Of a stretch of DNA of 64,000 nt, positions 50,224-58,097 are shown in pieces (within the stretch, counting starts at the first letter, position 1; every line of letters starts with the position of its first letter). The stretch lies in the NCBI RefSeq assembly GCF_918698155.1, contig NZ_CAKKLX010000012.1, forward strand, positions 62,001 to 126,000, written 5' to 3'. This DNA is from Roseomonas sp. CECT 9278 (GTDB taxonomy: Bacteria > Pseudomonadota > Alphaproteobacteria > Acetobacterales > Acetobacteraceae). Position numbers and translations under genes: made by a program. A model generated the notes under the pieces. The model did not search any database. It was given only the letters and a program-made list of their open reading frames with translations, and was not told the DNA's origin.

Positions 50224-52305
50224 TCAGGCGGACTTCGCCATGATCTCGTCCGCGATGTTCCGCGGCACGGGATCGTAGTGGTGGAACTGCATCGAGAAGG
50301 ACGCACGCCCCTTCGTCATGCCGCGCAGGTTCGAGATGTAGCCGAACATCTCCTTCAGCGGCACATGCGCGCGCACGATGACCGACGTGCCCGCCATGTC
50401 CTGCGACTGGATCACGCCGCGGCGGCGGTTCAGGTCGCCCACGACGTCGCCGACATGGTCCTGCGGCGTGGTCACTTCCACGTCCATGATGGGTTCGAGG
50501 ATGACCGGCCCGGCCTTCTTCATGCCTTCGCGGAAGCAGGCCTTGGCGGCGATTTCGAACGCGAGCGCCGAGGAGTCGACGTCGTGGTACTTGCCGTCCA
50601 CCAGCGTGTACTTGAAGTCCACGGTCGGGAAGCCGGCCAGCACGCCGGTATCGGCCTGCACCTTGATGCCCTTTTCCACCGCGGGGACGTATTCGCGCGG
50701 CACCGCGCCGCCGACCACGCCGTTGACGAACTCGATGCCCTCGTTGCGCTCCTTGGGCTCGAAGACGATCTTCACTTCCGCGAACTGGCCCGAACCGCCG
50801 GTCTGCTTCTTGTGGGTGTAGGTCTCGGTGTGGGACTTCGAGATCGTCTCGCGATACGCCACCTGCGGCGCGCCGATATTCGCGTCCACGCCGTATTCGC
50901 GCTTCAGCCGGTCCACGATGATCTCGAGGTGCAGCTCGCCCATGCCCGACAGGATGGTCTGGCCGGTCTCCTGGTCGGTGCGCAGGCGCAGCGAGGGGTC
51001 CTCGCCGGCCAGCTTCTGCAGGCCGAGCGTCATCTTCTCGACGCCCTCCTTGGTCTTGGGTTCGACCGAGATGTCGATGACCGGCACCGGGAAGGCCATG
51101 CGCTCCAGGATCACCGGGTCGTCGTTCGACGCCAGCGTGTCACCCGTGCCGGTGTCCTTCAGCCCCACGAAGGCGGCGATGTCGCCGGCGGAGACTTCCT
51201 TGATCTCCTCGCGCTTGTCGGCATGCATCTGGAACATCCGCCCGATCCGCTCGCGCGAATCCTTGGTGGTGTTCTGGATCATGTCGCCCTGCTTCAGCGT
51301 GCCGCGATAGACGCGCACGAAGGTCAGGTTGCCGTACTTGTCGTTGATGATCTTGAAGGCCAGGCCGGCAAACGGCGCATCCGGGTCGGCCGGGATGTGC
51401 CGGCGCTCCTGCGTCTCGTCCATGCCCTCGTCCGGGGCGACCTTGATCCCCGGGACGTCGATCGGGGACGGCAGGTAGTCGATCACCGCGTCCAGCAGCG
51501 GCTGCACGCCCTTGTTCTTGAAGGCCGTGCCGCACAGCACCGGGCGGAACTCGCCGCTGATGGTGCCCTTCTTGATGCAGCGCTTCAGCGTCTCGACGCT
51601 GACATCGCCCTTCTCGAAGTATTCCTCCATCGCCGTCTCATCGACACCCACGCAGGTGTCGATCAGGATCTGGCGGTATTCCTTGGCCTTCTCGGCCAGG
51701 TCATCGGGGATCGGCGCGTCATGATACGCCGCGCCCAGCTCGTCGCCCTCCCAGATGATCGCCTTCATCTCGACCAGGTCGACCACGCCCAGGAAGGTGT
51801 CCTCGATGCCGATCGGCAGCTGCAGCGTCACCCAGTTGATGCCGAGCTTCTCGGTCAGCGTCGCCGCCGCCTTGTAGAAATCCGCACCCGTGCGATCGAG
51901 CTTGTTGATGAAGATGATGCGCGGGACGTTGTAGCGGTCAGCCAGGCGCCAGTTGGTCTCGGACTGCGGCTGCACGCCGGCGACGCCCTCGATGATGAAG
52001 ATGGCGCCGTCCAGCACGCGCAGCGACCGGTTCACCTCGATGTTGAAATCGATGTGGCCGGGGGTGTCGATGACGTTGATGCGGTGGTCGTTCCACACGG
52101 CGGTCACGGCCGCGGAGGTGATGGTGATCCCCCGCTCGCGCTCCTGGTCCATGTAGTCGGTGGTGGTGTTGCCCTCGTGGACCTCGCCGATCTTGTGCGA
52201 CTTCCCGGTGTAGTAGAGAATCCGCTCGGTCGTCGTGGTCTTGCCGGCGTCGATATGCGCCGTGATGCCGATATTGCGGATTCGATCCAGCGATGTGCGC
52301 GCCAC
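50224..52305 (-). CDS. fusA: Translation elongation factor G
   Basis: 693 residues. All GTPase motifs are present: AHIDAGKTT (G1), RGITITSAA (G2), DTPGHIDF (G3), NKLDRTGAD (G4) and a GTAFKNKG G5 region, then domains II-V with [23 protein letters not shown] and the C-terminal [25 protein letters not shown] drives ribosomal translocation. I choose GTG at 52305, giving [13 protein letters not shown], because GGAGG lies five bases upstream and the product then matches the family N-terminus; ATG 52317 would add four residues. It is not in a str operon: no rpsG, rpsL or tuf is adjacent. It ends with a strong terminator. Confidence 0.95.
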   Translation of the reverse strand: MARTSLDRIRNIGITAHIDAGKTTTTERILYYTGKSHKIGEVHEGNTTTDYMDQERERGITITSAAVTAVWNDHRINVIDTPGHIDFNIEVNRSLRVLDGAIFIIEGVAGVQPQSETNWRLADRYNVPRIIFINKLDRTGADFYKAAATLTEKLGINWVTLQLPIGIEDTFLGVVDLVEMKAIIWEGDELGAAYHDAPIPDDLAEKAKEYRQILIDTCVGVDETAMEEYFEKGDVSVETLKRCIKKGTISGEFRPVLCGTAFKNKGVQPLLDAVIDYLPSPIDVPGIKVAPDEGMDETQERRHIPADPDAPFAGLAFKIINDKYGNLTFVRVYRGTLKQGDMIQNTTKDSRERIGRMFQMHADKREEIKEVSAGDIAAFVGLKDTGTGDTLASNDDPVILERMAFPVPVIDISVEPKTKEGVEKMTLGLQKLAGEDPSLRLRTDQETGQTILSGMGELHLEIIVDRLKREYGVDANIGAPQVAYRETISKSHTETYTHKKQTGGSGQFAEVKIVFEPKERNEGIEFVNGVVGGAVPREYVPAVEKGIKVQADTGVLAGFPTVDFKYTLVDGKYHDVDSSALAFEIAAKACFREGMKKAGPVILEPIMDVEVTTPQDHVGDVVGDLNRRRGVIQSQDMAGTSVIVRAHVPLKEMFGYISNLRGMTKGRASFSMQFHHYDPVPRNIADEIMAKSA

Positions 52306-52552
52306 GAGGGCCTCCATAAGCAGCAACAGGCGCCCGCGCCCGGGCTTTCGCCCTGCGCCGCCCGCAGAATGATACGCCGATCAGGGGTTCGCCGATCAGT
52401 CGGTGCGGCTATCTGCGACGTCCGGCCCGGCTTTGCAAGCGCAACATGGCGCCGGGCGGGCCCGCGCGGCGCGTACCGCCCGTTCCGGCGGGCAGGCCAC
52501 GACACGCTTCGTTGCATGCGCTGCCCGCACGGTCGGGCTATTGTGGGCGGCC
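52306..52552. other. fusA upstream region with a 15-bp-spaced direct repeat
   Basis: About 247 bp between fusA and the divergent DUF1800 gene. CGCCGATCAG occurs twice, at 52375-52384 and 52390-52399. ATGATA (TATCAT on the minus strand, 52369-52374) is a candidate fusA -10. No ribosomal-protein gene or other gene is present. Confidence 0.5.
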
Positions 52553-53854
52553 ATGGATGCCACGCCCGTCATCGCCGCCACGCGCTTCGCCCATGGCCGC
52601 CGCCCGACCGACCCCGTCCCGGCCGACCCGGCCGCCTGGCTGGCCGCGCAGCTCGCCCCGGGCCTGGTCGGCCCGGCCCTGCCCTCCGACCTGCCCACCA
52701 CCCTGCCCGCCATCTTCGCCGCCCAGGCCGAGGACACCATCAGCACGCGCGCCGGCATGGGCCGGCCCCACCAGCGCCGCATCCTGGCCGCCGAATCGGC
52801 CGCCATCCTGGGTTTCGCGATCGAAACGCCCTACGGCTTCCGCGAACGCCTGGTCGCCTTCTGGGCCAACCACTTCACGGTGTCGCGCCAGAAGGTCCCG
52901 TATTTCGTCGGCAACATGGTGCGCGAGGCGATCCGCCCGCACGTCACCGGCCGCTTCGAGGACATGCTGCTGGCCGTCACCCGCCACCCGGCGATGCTCT
53001 TCTACCTCGACAACCAGGGCTCGATCGGCCCCGACAGCCGCGCCGGCCAGCGCCGGCAGCGCGGGCTGAACGAGAACCTGGCGCGCGAGATCCTGGAGCT
53101 GCACACCGTCACCCCCGCGGCGCGCTACACCCAGGCCGACGTCACCGCCTTCGCCAAGGTGCTGACCGGCTGGTCCTATACGCCCAGCCGCGACCCCTTC
53201 GGCTTCCAGTTCCGCGACAACGCCCACGAGCCCGGCGACAAGACCGTGCTCGGGCGCACCTGGCCCGAGGGCGAACAGGGCGGCGTGCAGGCCCTCGCGT
53301 GGCTGGCACGCCACGAATCGACCCATCGCCACCTGGCGACCAAGCTGGTGCGCCATTTCGTCGCCGACGACCCGCCGCCCGACGCCGTGCGCCCGGTCTT
53401 TGCCGCGCTGCGCGACAGCGGCGGCAACCTCGGCGCCGCCGCGCGCGCGCTGATCGCCCTGCCCGCCGCCTGGTCGCCGCCGCTGTCCAAGCTGCGCACG
53501 CCGACCGACTACGTGCTGGCGGTGCTGCGCGCGGTCGAGGCCCCCGCCGACCAGGCGGACCGCACGGCGCTCGGCACGCTGAACTACCTCGGCCAGCCGC
53601 TCTGGGGCGCCCGCGCGCCGATCGGCTGGCCCGATGTCGCGACCGACTGGGCGGTGCCCGAGACCATGCTGCGCCGGGTCGAATGGGCCAATGGCGTGTC
53701 GGCGCGCGGCGCCGGGCGCGACGCGGCGGAGCTGGCGGAAGCCGTGCTTGGCCCCCTGGTGCGCCCCGAGACACTCCGTGCCTCCGCCCGAGCCGGATCA
53801 GCCCGGGAAGCCCTGACCATCGTGCTGACCAGCCCGGAGTTCCACCGCCGATGA
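52553..53854 (+). CDS. DUF1800 domain protein
   Basis: 433 residues with the DUF1800 core: ETPYGFRERLVAFWANHFTVSRQKVPYFVGNMVREAIRPHVTGRFEDMLLAVTRHPAMLFYLDN, then NENLAREILELHTVTPAARYTQADVTAFAKVLTGWS, KLVRHFVADDPPPDAV and LGQPLWGARAPIGWPD. The family is often found upstream of a DUF1501 gene, as here, and has no established role. No signal peptide is obvious. It overlaps the next gene by ATGA. The ATG at 52553 (MDATPVIAATRFAHG) is the natural start. Confidence 0.9.
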   Translation: MDATPVIAATRFAHGRRPTDPVPADPAAWLAAQLAPGLVGPALPSDLPTTLPAIFAAQAEDTISTRAGMGRPHQRRILAAESAAILGFAIETPYGFRERLVAFWANHFTVSRQKVPYFVGNMVREAIRPHVTGRFEDMLLAVTRHPAMLFYLDNQGSIGPDSRAGQRRQRGLNENLAREILELHTVTPAARYTQADVTAFAKVLTGWSYTPSRDPFGFQFRDNAHEPGDKTVLGRTWPEGEQGGVQALAWLARHESTHRHLATKLVRHFVADDPPPDAVRPVFAALRDSGGNLGAAARALIALPAAWSPPLSKLRTPTDYVLAVLRAVEAPADQADRTALGTLNYLGQPLWGARAPIGWPDVATDWAVPETMLRRVEWANGVSARGAGRDAAELAEAVLGPLVRPETLRASARAGSAREALTIVLTSPEFHRR

Positions 53855-55044
53855 GCCACCTGCCCGCCTTCGGCCGCCGCGCCGCGCTGCTGGGCCTGAC
53901 CGCCGCGCTGACCCTGCCGCGCGCGCGCGTCGCCTTCGCCCAGGCGCCGGGCGAAGCGCGCCTCGTGGTGGTCATGCTGCGCGGTGGCCTGGATGGGCTG
54001 TTCGCCGTGCAGCCCTATGGCGACCCGGCGCTGCGCGACCTGCGCGGCCCGCTCGCGCTGCCCGAACCGGGGGCCGAGGGCGGGCTGCTCGACCTCGGCG
54101 GCCGCTTCGGCCTGCATCCGCGCATGACCAGCCTGCACGCGATGTATGCGGGCAACGAGGCACTCATCATCCACGCCGTCGCCGGCAACTGGCGCACGCG
54201 CAGCCATTTCGACGCGCAGGACCTGCTGGAATCGGGCGCCGACCAGCGGCTCGCGAGCGGCTGGCTGAACCGCGCGCTGTCGGCGGTGCCGGCGCGGCCG
54301 GGCGCGCAGCACAATGGCCTGGCGGTCGGCACCGACATGCCGCTGCTGATGCGCGGGCCGACGCCGGTCGGCAACTACGCCCCGCGCGGCAGCGCCACGC
54401 CGCCGCCCGACCTGCTGGCCCGCGTGGCGGAACTCAACGCCGCCGACCCGATGACCGGCCCGGCCATCGCCGAGGGCCTGCGGATCCGCGGCTATGCCGT
54501 GAGCACGCTGGGCGACGCCGCGGCGATGCGTCCGCAGCCCGGCGGCGCCTTCCGCGCCCTCGCACTCTCCGCGGGCCGGCTGATGGCGCAGGCGGACGGG
54601 CCCCGTGTCGCTGCCTTCGAACTCTCCGGCTGGGACACCCATGCGCAGCAGGTGACGCGGCTGAACGGCCCGCTGTTCCAGCTCGACGAAGGCTTCGGCG
54701 CGCTGAAGGAATCGCTGGGCGACCACTGGCGCCGCACCGCCGTGCTGGTGGTGACCGAATTCGGCCGCACGGTGCGGGTGAACGGCACCATGGGCACCGA
54801 CCACGGCACCGGCGGCGTGGCCTTCCTGCTGGGCGGCGCGGTGGCCGGCGGGCGCGTGGCGGGGAACTGGCCGGGGCTGGCGGGCAACCTGTTCCAGGAC
54901 CGCGACCTGGCGCCGACCACCGACCTGCGCTCCATCGCCAAGGGACTGCTGCGGGACCACCTGAAGCTCGCCGGCCCTGCGGTGGCCCGCGCCTTTCCCG
55001 GCAGCGACCTGGCCGTGCCGATGGGTGGGCTGCTGCGCGCCTGA
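53851..55044 (+). CDS. DUF1501 domain protein, Tat-exported
   Basis: 397 residues starting MSHLPAFGRRAALLGLTAALTLPRARVAFA; the RRAALLG twin arginine before a hydrophobic stretch points to Tat export. The DUF1501 core follows: LVVVMLRGGLDGLFAVQPYGD, FGLHPRMTSLHAMY, AGNWRTRSHFDAQDLLESGA, AFELSGWDTHAQQ and VLVVTEFGRTVRVNGTMGTDHGTGG, which has the alkaline-phosphatase-like Asp/His metal pattern. Family members are sulfatase/phosphatase-fold proteins of unknown substrate. Overlaps DUF1800 by four bases, so the two are translationally coupled. Confidence 0.9.
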   Translation: MSHLPAFGRRAALLGLTAALTLPRARVAFAQAPGEARLVVVMLRGGLDGLFAVQPYGDPALRDLRGPLALPEPGAEGGLLDLGGRFGLHPRMTSLHAMYAGNEALIIHAVAGNWRTRSHFDAQDLLESGADQRLASGWLNRALSAVPARPGAQHNGLAVGTDMPLLMRGPTPVGNYAPRGSATPPPDLLARVAELNAADPMTGPAIAEGLRIRGYAVSTLGDAAAMRPQPGGAFRALALSAGRLMAQADGPRVAAFELSGWDTHAQQVTRLNGPLFQLDEGFGALKESLGDHWRRTAVLVVTEFGRTVRVNGTMGTDHGTGGVAFLLGGAVAGGRVAGNWPGLAGNLFQDRDLAPTTDLRSIAKGLLRDHLKLAGPAVARAFPGSDLAVPMGGLLRA

Positions 55045-55051
55045 CCGCGCG

Positions 55052-55414
55052 TCAGGATCCGCGATAGGTCGTGTAGGACCACGGCGTGCACAGCAGCGGC
55101 ACGTGGTAGTGCCCGCGCCCATCGGCCAGCCCGAAATTCACCGCCACCACATCGAGGAACAGCGGGTCGGGCGCGATGCCGCGCGCGGTGAAATACGCCC
55201 CGATGTGGAAGCGCAATTCGTAGCGGCCGGCGCGGAAGCTCCCCGGCGGCAGCAGCGGGTCGGCCGTGCGGCCATCGGCATTGGTGATGGTCTCGGTCAC
55301 CACCGCGGGCGCGGGGTCCATCCGCCACAGCACGACGCGCACCCCCGCCGCCGGGATGCCCTCGGCGGTGTTGAGCACATGGGTGGACAGCGTGCCGGGT
55401 CCAGGGCCTGTCAT
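55052..55414 (-). CDS. uraH: 5-hydroxyisourate hydrolase (transthyretin-like)
   Basis: 120 residues. Transthyretin-like enzyme that opens 5-hydroxyisourate to 2-oxo-4-hydroxy-4-carboxy-5-ureidoimidazoline. Motifs are LSTHVLNTAEGIPAAGVRV (catalytic His), a Thr/Arg in GRTADPLL, YHVPLL and the C-terminal YRGS signature. The start ATG 55414 fits the family length. The urate hydroxylase puuD that makes the substrate is encoded in the same cluster at 58098-59279. Confidence 0.93.
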   Translation of the reverse strand: MTGPGPGTLSTHVLNTAEGIPAAGVRVVLWRMDPAPAVVTETITNADGRTADPLLPPGSFRAGRYELRFHIGAYFTARGIAPDPLFLDVVAVNFGLADGRGHYHVPLLCTPWSYTTYRGS

Positions 55415-55535
55415 CGGGCGAGCTCCTCGCTGGTGGTGCGACGGCCTGCATCGGCGATGCACGGCACGGGCGGAAGGCCGGCCGCGCCCGCGCCCCGGCG
55501 GCCCGGCACGGCGGCCGGTGGTCCGCCCCGCCGCA

Positions 55536-56540
55536 TCAGAAGCTCATGCCGATGCCGGCCGAGACGCCGATGATGTTGTTCTCGCCGAGGAAATACCGCG
55601 CCACCACCCGCACCCGGCTGAGGTTGATGCCAACCGCGCCGACCTCGTAGCGCCCGACATCGATCTCGATCCCGCCGCCCAGCTTCATCGCCCAGCCGAA
55701 GCCGATCACCTTCTCCTGGTCGCCGAGGTACAGGCTGAAATTGGTGTCGATCACCCAGCGCACCGGCCGGCCGAAGGCCTCGAAGCCGGTCGGCCAGCGG
55801 TAGCGCACCCACAGCCCCAGCGTCTGCGCCATGGATGTGCCGCGCGCCGCCGGCAGCGTGTCCCCGAAGGTCTGCAGGTACAGCTGCGTGTAGCGGAGCT
55901 CGACATCGATATCGCGCGGCGGCTGGTAGTCGTAATAGGCGAGCGTGAGCGACCCGCCGATGCCCCAGACATTCACGTTGCGGCCGGTCAGCGCCTCGAT
56001 GTCGCGCCCGGTGCGGTAGTTGATGAACTGCCCGAACAGCGCGGCGTCCGACGCCGCATACCCGCCCGCCAGGTTGAAGATCGGCCGCAGGAACAGGTAT
56101 TCGGCCAGGCGGATGTCGTAGCCGATGCCCCCGGTCAGCGCGACATTGTTCCAGCGCAGCGGCGTGTTGCGCGGCGGCAGGTTGGTGAAGACCGCCCGCG
56201 GGTCGTAGCGCGCCATGCCGAGGAACGCCTCGGTATACAGCGCGAAGCTGTCGCTCCAGGTGAAGCCGAAGCCGTATTGCGAGAGGGTCAGCGTCGGGTC
56301 GCCCTGTTCGTTGTTGCCCACCGTGGTGCGGTTGATCTGCAGCGAATTGGACGACCCGTCCGGCGTCATGTTGTAGCCCATCAGCGCCAGCACGCCGCCC
56401 GGGCGCGACGCCAGCTGCCCGCGCAGCGCATCGAGCCGCCCGAGCACGTCCTCGAGCCGCTCCCCGCTTCGCTGCGCCCGCGCGCCGGGCGCGACCAGCA
56501 GCAGCGCGACCAGCGCCAGCAGCGCGGGCATCACCCTCAT
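55536..56540 (-). CDS. Outer-membrane beta-barrel protein
   Basis: 334 residues. The signal peptide MRVMPALLALVALLLVAPGARA is followed by a chain of alternating strands: PSVTLSQYGFGFTW-like LTLSQYGFGFTWSDSFALYTEAFLG, VALTGGIGYDIRLAEYLFLRPIFNL, GGSLTLAYYDYQPPRDIDVELRY and WAMKLGGGIEIDV, ending with VVARYFLGENNIIGVSAGIGMSF. The terminal Phe and the strand pattern are those of an outer-membrane barrel. It resembles the solitary autotransporter-barrel type rather than a trimeric porin. It overlaps the upstream lipoprotein gene by ATGA. Cargo or substrate unknown; location within the urate genes suggests purine uptake as one possibility. Confidence 0.72.
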   Translation of the reverse strand: MRVMPALLALVALLLVAPGARAQRSGERLEDVLGRLDALRGQLASRPGGVLALMGYNMTPDGSSNSLQINRTTVGNNEQGDPTLTLSQYGFGFTWSDSFALYTEAFLGMARYDPRAVFTNLPPRNTPLRWNNVALTGGIGYDIRLAEYLFLRPIFNLAGGYAASDAALFGQFINYRTGRDIEALTGRNVNVWGIGGSLTLAYYDYQPPRDIDVELRYTQLYLQTFGDTLPAARGTSMAQTLGLWVRYRWPTGFEAFGRPVRWVIDTNFSLYLGDQEKVIGFGWAMKLGGGIEIDVGRYEVGAVGINLSRVRVVARYFLGENNIIGVSAGIGMSF

Positions 56541-57289
56541 GGCGCCGCCGGCAGCGCGACGACCGCGCGCGGCAGCGCCATCGCGGCGCGCGTCAGCCGG
56601 TCCTGCTCGGCGTTGATGCGCTGCACGACCTCCTCCGAGGTGATCCGGCTGGCGCGGTCCTTCAGCAGCGCGTGCCCGGCGCCGACCTGGCGGACCATCG
56701 CGGCATAGGCCGCGCGCGCCTGCGCGTGGGCGCCGGTCGCGCCGGCATCCGGCGCGACGCTGCCCGCCAGCGCCGCGACCAGCGCCTGCACCGCCGGGTC
56801 GAAGGCGGCGATCGTGTCGCGCAGTTCCGGCGCCTGCCAATTGCCGCGGCTGGCCAGGCGCAGCGTCCGCCCGATCGTCGCCACCGCCGCCCCGCCCGCC
56901 GCATCGCCCGCGGCGGCGCGCGCCGCGAGGTCGACGAAGGGATCCTCCAGATAGGGCAGCACCCCGTCATCGGCCATGCGCGCCAGCGCCGCGAGGTAGG
57001 TCGACAGCGCCTGCTGCATCGCCAGCGCGCCGTCGCGCGATTCCGTGGACGCGCCGTCGCGCGACACATTCGACGCGCCTGCGCGCGATGGAGCGGTCGC
57101 GCCGGCGCGCGATGGATCGGGCACGCCGTCGCGCGATGCCGTGGGCGCGCCTCCGCGCGACACCACCGCCACACCGCCCGGGTCGTCGACGGCTATGCTC
57201 GCGACGCGCGCCCAGTCGCGCACCGGCGTATAGTCGGGCGCGCTGCAGGCGCCCAGCACCAGCAGGGCCAGCACCGCGGCGCGCCTCAT
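56537..57289 (-). CDS. Lipoprotein B with six 8-residue repeats
   Basis: 250 residues. Lipobox VLGAC with acylated Cys15 after MRRAAVLALLVLGA. After DYTPVRDWARVASIAVDDP comes a stretch with Ser-Arg at residues 44, 52, 60, 68, 76 and 84, that is six repeats of S-R-(D/A/G)-G-(A/V) plus three variable residues, encoded by 24-bp units (57017-57160). The remainder is helical (QQALSTYLAALARMADDGVL and ITSEEVVQRINAEQDRLTRA). It is a paralogue of the next upstream gene (57286-57990), which lacks the repeats. Function unknown. Confidence 0.75.
   Translation of the reverse strand: MRRAAVLALLVLGACSAPDYTPVRDWARVASIAVDDPGGVAVVSRGGAPTASRDGVPDPSRAGATAPSRAGASNVSRDGASTESRDGALAMQQALSTYLAALARMADDGVLPYLEDPFVDLAARAAAGDAAGGAAVATIGRTLRLASRGNWQAPELRDTIAAFDPAVQALVAALAGSVAPDAGATGAHAQARAAYAAMVRQVGAGHALLKDRASRITSEEVVQRINAEQDRLTRAAMALPRAVVALPAAP
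57017..57160 (-). repeat. 24-bp coding repeat in lipoprotein B
   Basis: Six units, each encoding S-R-x-G and four more residues, with Ser-Arg exactly every eight residues. DNA of the units is related but not identical (SRDGA, SRAGA, SRGGA variants). The neighbouring paralogue has no such insert at this point. Confidence 0.85.
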
Positions 57290-57990
57290 GGCTGCACCAC
57301 CGCCGCGACCAGGCCGGCGGGCTGCACCCGCGCCGCCACCATCGGATCGGGCGGCAGTCGCCGCGCCAGGCGCGCCATCCGGTCCTGCGCCGCCATGATG
57401 CCGCGCGCCACCTCGCGCGCCCGGATATGGGTCGCGTTCGCCCTCAGCATGGCATGGTCCTCGCCGATCGCCGCCAGCAGGCGGGCATAGGTCCCGCGGT
57501 CCGCATCCCCGCCGGCGTCAAGCCCGGCCGCCAGCGCGCCGACCAGCGCCTGCACCGGCGCATCCGCGGTGCGGATCACCTGGCGCAGGCGGTTGTCCTC
57601 GACCAGCGGGGCGGGGGCGGCGCTGTTGGCGCGCGCACCCGGCGCCAGGTTGGCCGCGCGCGCGGCCGCAAGGATCACGCCGATCTCGTGCACCGCCCGC
57701 CCCGCCGCGGGGTCGGCCACGGCGGCGCGCGGCGGCAGCGCGGCGAAGGCGGCGGCATCGAAGGTCAGCGGCTGCTCATCCTGCGCCAGCACGCCCAGCG
57801 CATACAGGTAGATCGCGAGCGCCGCCTGCTGCGCCGCCAGGCCATCGCGCCGGTCGGGCGGGGCCAGCAGCGCCGGGCGGTCGACCGCCACGCTGGCCGC
57901 GCGCGACCAGTCGCGCAGCGCGGTATTGGGCGGCAGCGCGCAGCCCACCACCAGCAGCACGGCAACCAGCAGGGCGGGGCGGCGCGGCAG
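57286..57990 (-). CDS. Lipoprotein A, paralogue of lipoprotein B
   Basis: 234 residues if translation starts at a CTG at 57990, which gives the signal MPRRPALLVAVLLVVGC with acylated Cys17. GAAGGAGA lies 57997-58004, correctly spaced. The only canonical start, a GTG at 57960, would leave just MLLVVGC, too short for a lipoprotein signal. After it TALRDWSRAASVAVDRP aligns with lipoprotein B (PVRDWARVASIAVDDP), and QQAALAIYLYALGVL aligns with QQALSTYLAALARM. The gene ends with an ATGA overlap into lipoprotein B. The CTG start is my inference. Confidence 0.7.
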   Translation of the reverse strand: MPRRPALLVAVLLVVGCALPPNTALRDWSRAASVAVDRPALLAPPDRRDGLAAQQAALAIYLYALGVLAQDEQPLTFDAAAFAALPPRAAVADPAAGRAVHEIGVILAAARAANLAPGARANSAAPAPLVEDNRLRQVIRTADAPVQALVGALAAGLDAGGDADRGTYARLLAAIGEDHAMLRANATHIRAREVARGIMAAQDRMARLARRLPPDPMVAARVQPAGLVAAVVQP

Positions 57991-58097
57991 AAGCGGTCTC
58001 CTTCAAAGCCGCGCGGCGGCTTCAGCCATGACGCCCGGCACGTAGCATCCGGGCCGCGCGCCCGCCACCATGGCCAGGCGATGCCACCGCGCGCGGC

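Noticed and set aside
52306..52326. Starts of EF-G at ATG 52317 or TTG/CTG further upstream
   Set aside because: GTG 52305 has a GGAGG at the right distance and gives the conserved family N-terminus; the others add non-conserved residues.
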